Source of the DNA: Paraperibacillus esterisolvens
GTDB lineage: Bacteria > Bacillota > Bacilli > Bacillales > DSM-1321
Assembly (NCBI RefSeq): GCF_046237625.1
Contig: NZ_CP143545.1
Location: 1,612,001-1,676,000 of the forward strand
Direction of reading: 5' to 3'
DNA: 64,000 bases
Positions 59,993 through 64,000 of the stretch are shown here, piece after piece. Numbering within the stretch: the first letter of the stretch is position 1; the number at the start of each line of letters is the position of its first letter. The notes under the pieces are model-generated. The model ran no database searches. It was not told the origin of the DNA and worked only from the letters and a program-made list of their open reading frames with translations. The position numbers and the translations under genes were made by a program.

Positions 59993-60290
59993 TTAAGACT
60001 AAAATAATCTCCAGAATGGTAAGTCTTAATTGAAAAGTTAAGACCAACATCAGATTCCAGAACGTAAAAAATAGTCTTAAAAAAAAGTTAAGACCTAAAT
60101 TGGTCTCCAGAACGCTACAAAAGGTCATAAATAAAAAGTTAAGACCAAAAACAGGTTCCAAAACGCAAAAAATGGTTCTAAATAAAAAGTTAAGACCGAC
60201 ATAAGACTCTTTAACGTTAAGAATGGTCATAAAAGAAAATTAAGACTAAAATTAACCTCCATATTTTTAGAAATGGTTCTAAACAAAGAA
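59993..60290. repeat. Six tandem repeats of about 50 bp
   Basis: TTAAGAC-containing units start at 59993, 60038, 60088, 60139, 60190 and 60240 (spacing 45, 50, 51, 51, 50). Each has the layout AAGTTAAGACC, a variable 10 bases, TCCAGAACG, and a closing GGTCTTAA or variant that is complementary to the opening. The reverse-strand open frame (17-residue repeats) is repeat-derived. The stretch 59893-60519 otherwise holds no gene. Confidence 0.8.
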
Positions 60291-60519
60291 TTAGTGCCAT
60301 TAACAGCAGCAAGATACTTAAAACTAAACTTAAATGAAAAGCTTAATGGAAATGAAATCCCATGATGTAAATCAAATGTCCAATTTTAGCCCCAAGTCAC
60401 CAAACCATTGTTCCAGCAAACCCCAAAATACATTCTCCACGTATTCCAACACTATTTTAGGTATAATGAACACATTACAGAATAAGGTTGATTATGGTCG
60501 GCAGAAGGGGTGTTGGTAT

Positions 60520-62307
60520 ATGGAGGTTTATAAAAGCAGGGAAGAGGCTCCGATTGAGCATCAATGGAATCTCGGAGATTTATTTGAATCGGCGGAAGAA
60601 TGGGAGAAGGCCTATCAGGAAGTGGAAATTTCGCTTAATGATTTGAGGGAATTCAACGGGAATATAAAGGGCAGCTCAGATCTGCTCCGTTTTCTGAAAC
60701 GAGAAGAGGAGATTTCTGCTATTTTTACGAATGTGTATGTGTATGCCAGGCTGAGCTCGGATCTGGATACTAGGGATTCTGGCGCACAGTCGCTGGTAGA
60801 CCGGGTGACGGGTTTGAATGTAAGGTACAGTGAGGCAGAGTCTTTTTTTATGCCGTTCCTACTGAGTCTGGAAGAAGAGGTACTGAAGGGATATATAGCA
60901 GAGGAAGAGGAACTACAGTATTTTGAAAAAAGCCTGCTTCGGTCATACCGCTACAAGCGGCATGTGTTGAGCCGGGAGCAAGAGGAAGTGGTTTCCCAGC
61001 TGGGTGAGGCCTTTTCGGCTCCGGGACAAACTTTCAATATGCTGAATAATGCCGACATAAAGTTTGGAGAGGTAACAGACAAGTCAGGGAATAAGCAAGA
61101 GCTGACACGGGGAATGTATTCCAAGCTGATGGAGGATGAGGACAGGGAAGTTCGCAAGGAGGCATATGAGGCTTATTATATGCCTTATGTGCAGCTAAAG
61201 AATTCCATTGCGTCGACTTTGTCCGCCAATATTAAAAATAATGTGGCAATGGCAAAGGTGCGAAAATATCCTTCAGCTCTGGAAAAAGGCTTATTCGGTG
61301 ATATGGTGCCAGGAGAGGTATATGAAAATCTGATTAGTGCTGCTAAAAAAAATATAGATACGCTCCATTCATATAATGAAGTGAGAAAGAAGCTTCTTGG
61401 TCTTGATGAACTTGCTCCTTATGATCAAAGTGTAGACCTTATAAAAGGTGTTAAGGAGGATATCGAGTTTGAGGAAGCATATGAAATGATGCTTGAGGCA
61501 CTCTCTCCTCTTGGAAGCGAATACCGGGAAACACTGGCATCTTTTAAAGATCAGCGATATATCGATGTGTGGGAAACGCCGGGCAAGCGGTCGGGTGCCT
61601 ACAATATGGGGGTATATGGTGTGCATCCATTTGTGCTGCTGAATCATCACAATGATTTGAACAGCCTTTTCACGCTTACCCATGAGATGGGCCACGCGAT
61701 GCACAGCTATTATAGCAGCCAGCATCAGCCGCGCATTTCTGCAGGCTACAGCATTTTTGTGGCAGAGGTGGCTTCTACTGTGAACGAAGTGCTGCTCATT
61801 CAGCATTTACTGAAGAAGGCCGAGGGCGACAGGAGAAAATATCTGCTGAACCATTTTATTGACCAATTCAAGGGGACTTTCTTTACACAGGTAATGTTCG
61901 CTGAATTTGAGAAGCTGACCCATGAGCATGCAGAACATGGGAAACCATTGAATGCGGAGGTTTTCAGCAGCATATTTGAGCGGTTAACACGGGAATATAA
62001 CGGAGACGCCCTGTCGCTGACTGAACAGGCAAAATACGGCTGGGCAAGAATTCCCCATTTTTACCGGCCATTCTACGTTTATAAGTATGCGACCGGGTTT
62101 GCCTCAGCCCTGTCTATCGCAGGAAAACTGCTGAACGGGGAAGAAGGGGCACAGGAAGCCTATCTGGCCTTTTTAAAGAGCGGAAGTTCGGAGTATCCGC
62201 TCGAACTGCTTAAAAAGACAGGAGTAGACCTGACTGCTCCTGAACCCATTGATTCGGCGCTCGCCACCTTCCGCAGCCTTGTGGAAGAGCTGGCCGTTGC
62301 TTATTAA
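60520..62307 (+). CDS. pepF: Oligoendopeptidase F (M3 family)
   Basis: A 595-residue cytoplasmic zinc metallopeptidase that cuts short peptides. The zinc motif is HEMGH (388-392) in LTHEMGHAMHSYY, with the third ligand glutamate in FVAEVASTVNEV about 25 residues on, and the substrate-binding RIPHFYRPFYVYKYATGF near the end. Length matches PepF (about 600). I start at the ATG at 60520, with AAGGGG about 9 bases upstream; the frame from 60334 adds 62 residues of Ser/Asn-rich, non-homologous sequence. Together with the POT transporter it could process imported peptides. Confidence 0.92.
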   Translation: MEVYKSREEAPIEHQWNLGDLFESAEEWEKAYQEVEISLNDLREFNGNIKGSSDLLRFLKREEEISAIFTNVYVYARLSSDLDTRDSGAQSLVDRVTGLNVRYSEAESFFMPFLLSLEEEVLKGYIAEEEELQYFEKSLLRSYRYKRHVLSREQEEVVSQLGEAFSAPGQTFNMLNNADIKFGEVTDKSGNKQELTRGMYSKLMEDEDREVRKEAYEAYYMPYVQLKNSIASTLSANIKNNVAMAKVRKYPSALEKGLFGDMVPGEVYENLISAAKKNIDTLHSYNEVRKKLLGLDELAPYDQSVDLIKGVKEDIEFEEAYEMMLEALSPLGSEYRETLASFKDQRYIDVWETPGKRSGAYNMGVYGVHPFVLLNHHNDLNSLFTLTHEMGHAMHSYYSSQHQPRISAGYSIFVAEVASTVNEVLLIQHLLKKAEGDRRKYLLNHFIDQFKGTFFTQVMFAEFEKLTHEHAEHGKPLNAEVFSSIFERLTREYNGDALSLTEQAKYGWARIPHFYRPFYVYKYATGFASALSIAGKLLNGEEGAQEAYLAFLKSGSSEYPLELLKKTGVDLTAPEPIDSALATFRSLVEELAVAY

Positions 62308-62317
62308 GGGTAATAAG

Positions 62318-62350
62318 AAAAAGGCTCCTGGGTTCCCAGGAGTCTTTTTT
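62318..62350. terminator. Bidirectional terminator between pepF and the MFS gene
   Basis: AAAAAGGCTCCTGGG-TT-CCCAGGAGTCTTTTTT. Confidence 0.88.
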
Positions 62351-63551
62351 ATCTGCCGCTGACAATAGTTTTCTGCTTCCGCGGCCTTTTGGTAAACATC
62401 ATGGCCATTGCTGAACCGATCAAAAGAAGCAGGCCGGTGAATAGGAAAACATAATGATTGGAGACAAGACTCCCGATGAGGCCGCCGAGCAGAGGTCCGA
62501 GCATGCCGCCGATCTGGTTGGCCGTCTGGCTGAGACCGAAAGCGCGGCCCCTGGTGTCCGGTGTGGTCAGCTTCACTATCAAACCGTTAAGGGCAGGGAA
62601 TACCGCACAGAAGAAGACCCCAAAAAGGAAGCGGATAATGGAAAAGCCCCATACGTTGTCAGTTAAAAGCTGAACGATTGAACCGACCCCTCCGCCGATC
62701 AATCCGAACAGGAGCACCTGCCTGAATCCAATTTTATCAGAAAGTTTTCCCCAGTAAGGGCCGAACAGAATGCTGGCTATTCCCGGGATAGAGAATATTA
62801 AGCCTGTCAGGAAGCTGGCCTTGGCGGAGCAACCATCCAGATCCAGGATATAAAGGGGCAGCACTGGTTCCAGGATCATGACAGAGCAGGCTGCCATCAT
62901 GGTCAACAGCAGGACGAGCATGAACGGGCGGTTGGAAGCCGCATTCTTGATGTCCCCCCTGAAGGACTTTTTCACCTTGGAAGGTGTGAATTTCTCCTCT
63001 TTAACAAGGAAAAAAACAAGAAGTGTGGCGATGAACACAAGCAGGCCGCCGCTTACGAAGGAGAGGCGGTAGCCGAGGAGTTCTGCCATCGTCCCGCCAA
63101 TCAGAGGGCCGGCGATACTGCCGGATGCCGTTCCGGTGGAGATGGCGGCAAGTGCGTATCCGACCTTTTTTTCTGGCGTATTGGTCCCGATTAGGGCAAT
63201 CGATCCGGGTATGAATCCGGTCAATAGACCCTGTGCTACCCGGAGGCCAAGAATTTCATAGGGGTTGTTTACAAAAGCCATCAGGGTATAAATGACGAAC
63301 AGGAAGAAGCCCGCCCTGATGATCATCGGCTTCCGACCATATCGGTCAGCAAGCGATCCCCAGAACGGGGCCGAAATAGCGCCGGCGAGGAAGGCGGCGC
63401 TGAAAATAAGTCCGGACCATAATTCTGTATGATCCTGAACACCGATCTGAATCATAAACAGAGGCAAAAATGGTATAACCATTGAAAAACTGGCTGATGT
63501 GATGAACACACCGAACCAAAGGACCCATAAATTTTTCTTCCAGGTTTCCAT
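62349..63551 (-). CDS. MFS multidrug efflux transporter (DHA1, TetA-like)
   Basis: A 400-residue, twelve-helix transporter. Motif A in loop 2-3 is GSLADRYGRKPMII, with the matching second-half GKLSDKIGFRQVLLF; motif C-like SGSIAGPLIGGTMAELLGYR lies in helix 5, the antiporter signature. It should export a drug or metabolite against protons. A GGAAG element lies about 12 bases before the ATG. It is monocistronic. The substrate is unknown. Confidence 0.87.
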   Translation of the reverse strand: METWKKNLWVLWFGVFITSASFSMVIPFLPLFMIQIGVQDHTELWSGLIFSAAFLAGAISAPFWGSLADRYGRKPMIIRAGFFLFVIYTLMAFVNNPYEILGLRVAQGLLTGFIPGSIALIGTNTPEKKVGYALAAISTGTASGSIAGPLIGGTMAELLGYRLSFVSGGLLVFIATLLVFFLVKEEKFTPSKVKKSFRGDIKNAASNRPFMLVLLLTMMAACSVMILEPVLPLYILDLDGCSAKASFLTGLIFSIPGIASILFGPYWGKLSDKIGFRQVLLFGLIGGGVGSIVQLLTDNVWGFSIIRFLFGVFFCAVFPALNGLIVKLTTPDTRGRAFGLSQTANQIGGMLGPLLGGLIGSLVSNHYVFLFTGLLLLIGSAMAMMFTKRPRKQKTIVSGR

Positions 63552-63795
63552 CTAAGGTTCACTTCCATTCAAAATAAGAATACTTATGAGTGCTTATTTA
63601 TTGCCGTTTCTTTGCATGCCCTACCATTATAACAAAGGGGAAACTCCTGGTAAAAACATTAACCTTGTTAACGATGTGAGCGATATTAAAGGTTTATTTT
63701 AGCAGAAGGCAGATATTTACCCATGGATTCTATATAATTAGGATAAGGTCCGGCAAAGCCAATGCTTTAGCTTAAAATGAATAGGAGTTTTAGTT

Positions 63796-64000
63796 TTGAA
63801 AAAGTTATGGTCTTCTTATCGTTTTCAGATTTTATTGCTCGCATCCATCATCATCGGAAGTATTTTGGGAGTCGTGCTTGGTGATAAGACGGAGGTTCTT
63901 AAGCCGTTAGGAGATATATTCCTGAACCTGATGTTCACTCTGGTCATCCCTCTTGTGTTTTTCTCGGTCACATCATCCATTGCCAATATGGGCAGTGCCG
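63796..64000 (+). CDS. Dicarboxylate/amino acid:cation symporter (DAACS), 3' end outside window
   Basis: The first 68 codons of a membrane transporter, starting at TTG with AGGAG 8 bases upstream. MKKLWSSYRFQILLLASIII opens helix 1 and DIFLNLMFTLVIPLVFFSVT is the very conserved helix 2 region of the glutamate/aspartate/C4-dicarboxylate symporter family (GltP, GltT, DctP types). The remaining six or more helices lie beyond the window. Which substrate it carries cannot be told from this part. Confidence 0.85.
   Translation, partial: MKKLWSSYRFQILLLASIIIGSILGVVLGDKTEVLKPLGDIFLNLMFTLVIPLVFFSVTSSIANMGSA

Noticed and set aside
59976..60230. 84-codon reverse frame with 17-residue repeats
   Set aside because: It is the translation of the 50-bp tandem repeat; no ribosome-binding site, and the protein repeat simply mirrors the DNA period.
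59993..60290. Possible CRISPR array
   Set aside because: Units are contiguous and each has internal inverted repeats; there are no unique spacers of constant length between identical repeats and no cas genes.

Overview
The window looks like chromosome of a spore-forming member of the Bacillaceae (Bacillota). The 16S and 23S rRNA genes are of Bacillus type. Ribosome-binding sites are strong and AGGAGG-like, TTG starts are common, and there are recognisable sigma-A and sigma-B promoters, PerR, Pho and CcpA-like sites, a Spo0E-type phosphatase and an RsbR-type stressosome protein. I do not assign a species.

Layout. 1-6.4 kb: end of a TIM-barrel protein, a FrnE-like DsbA protein, the DbpA RNA helicase, a hairpin-bearing tandem repeat, an aldo/keto reductase, and catalase under a PerR-type operator. 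6.5-8.9 kb: a decayed, phage-like island (fragments of a cytosine methyltransferase and perhaps a P4-type primase, and another broken gene) with an intact Spo0E-like gene, a zinc-ribbon membrane protein and a DUF3291-like protein. 9-14.7 kb: a PfpI/DJ-1 protein, a YeeE/YedE transporter flanked by diverged direct repeats, a MATE exporter, and a CrtI-like oxidoreductase. 14.8-16.6 kb: IS3/IS150 debris and small membrane proteins, one broken. 16.6-21 kb: a large molybdenum formate dehydrogenase-like operon (catalytic subunit, DUF1641 protein, HMA-like protein, 43-residue zinc ribbon); mobA for Mo cofactor maturation lies at 25.2 kb. 21.5-25.1 kb: structured repeats, an S1-domain protein, an RsbR paralog and a chimeric broken SDR gene. 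25.9-43.2 kb: mostly single genes and short operons for transport and metabolism (two MFS pumps with a MarR regulator, an RNA-methyltransferase-like protein, PatB, acetamidase/formamidase, Gfo/Idh/MocA, a sigma-B-driven YtxG-like protein, an ACT-malic enzyme, GlpQ, a RibD-type reductase, a POT peptide transporter).

43.6-48.2 kb holds the most unusual cluster: an alpha/beta hydrolase, then a tight operon of cytochrome P450, a minimal kinase-fold protein, a PhaR-like coiled-coil protein, a PhaC-like (Cys-Asp-His) synthase and a 22-residue basic microprotein. It resembles a class IV polyhydroxyalkanoate synthase pair recruited next to an oxidase and a kinase. 48.6-59.4 kb: two complete head-to-tail rRNA operons (16S-23S-5S, no tRNAs), nearly identical apart from the 16S-23S spacer and the 5S. 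59.4-64 kb: a DinB-like protein, a 50-bp tandem repeat array, oligoendopeptidase F, an MFS exporter and the start of a dicarboxylate/amino-acid:cation symporter.

For several genes I placed the start inside a longer open frame, on the basis of the ribosome-binding site; the reasons are given in each entry. Long-range identities and family assignments are from sequence recognition alone, without database searches.
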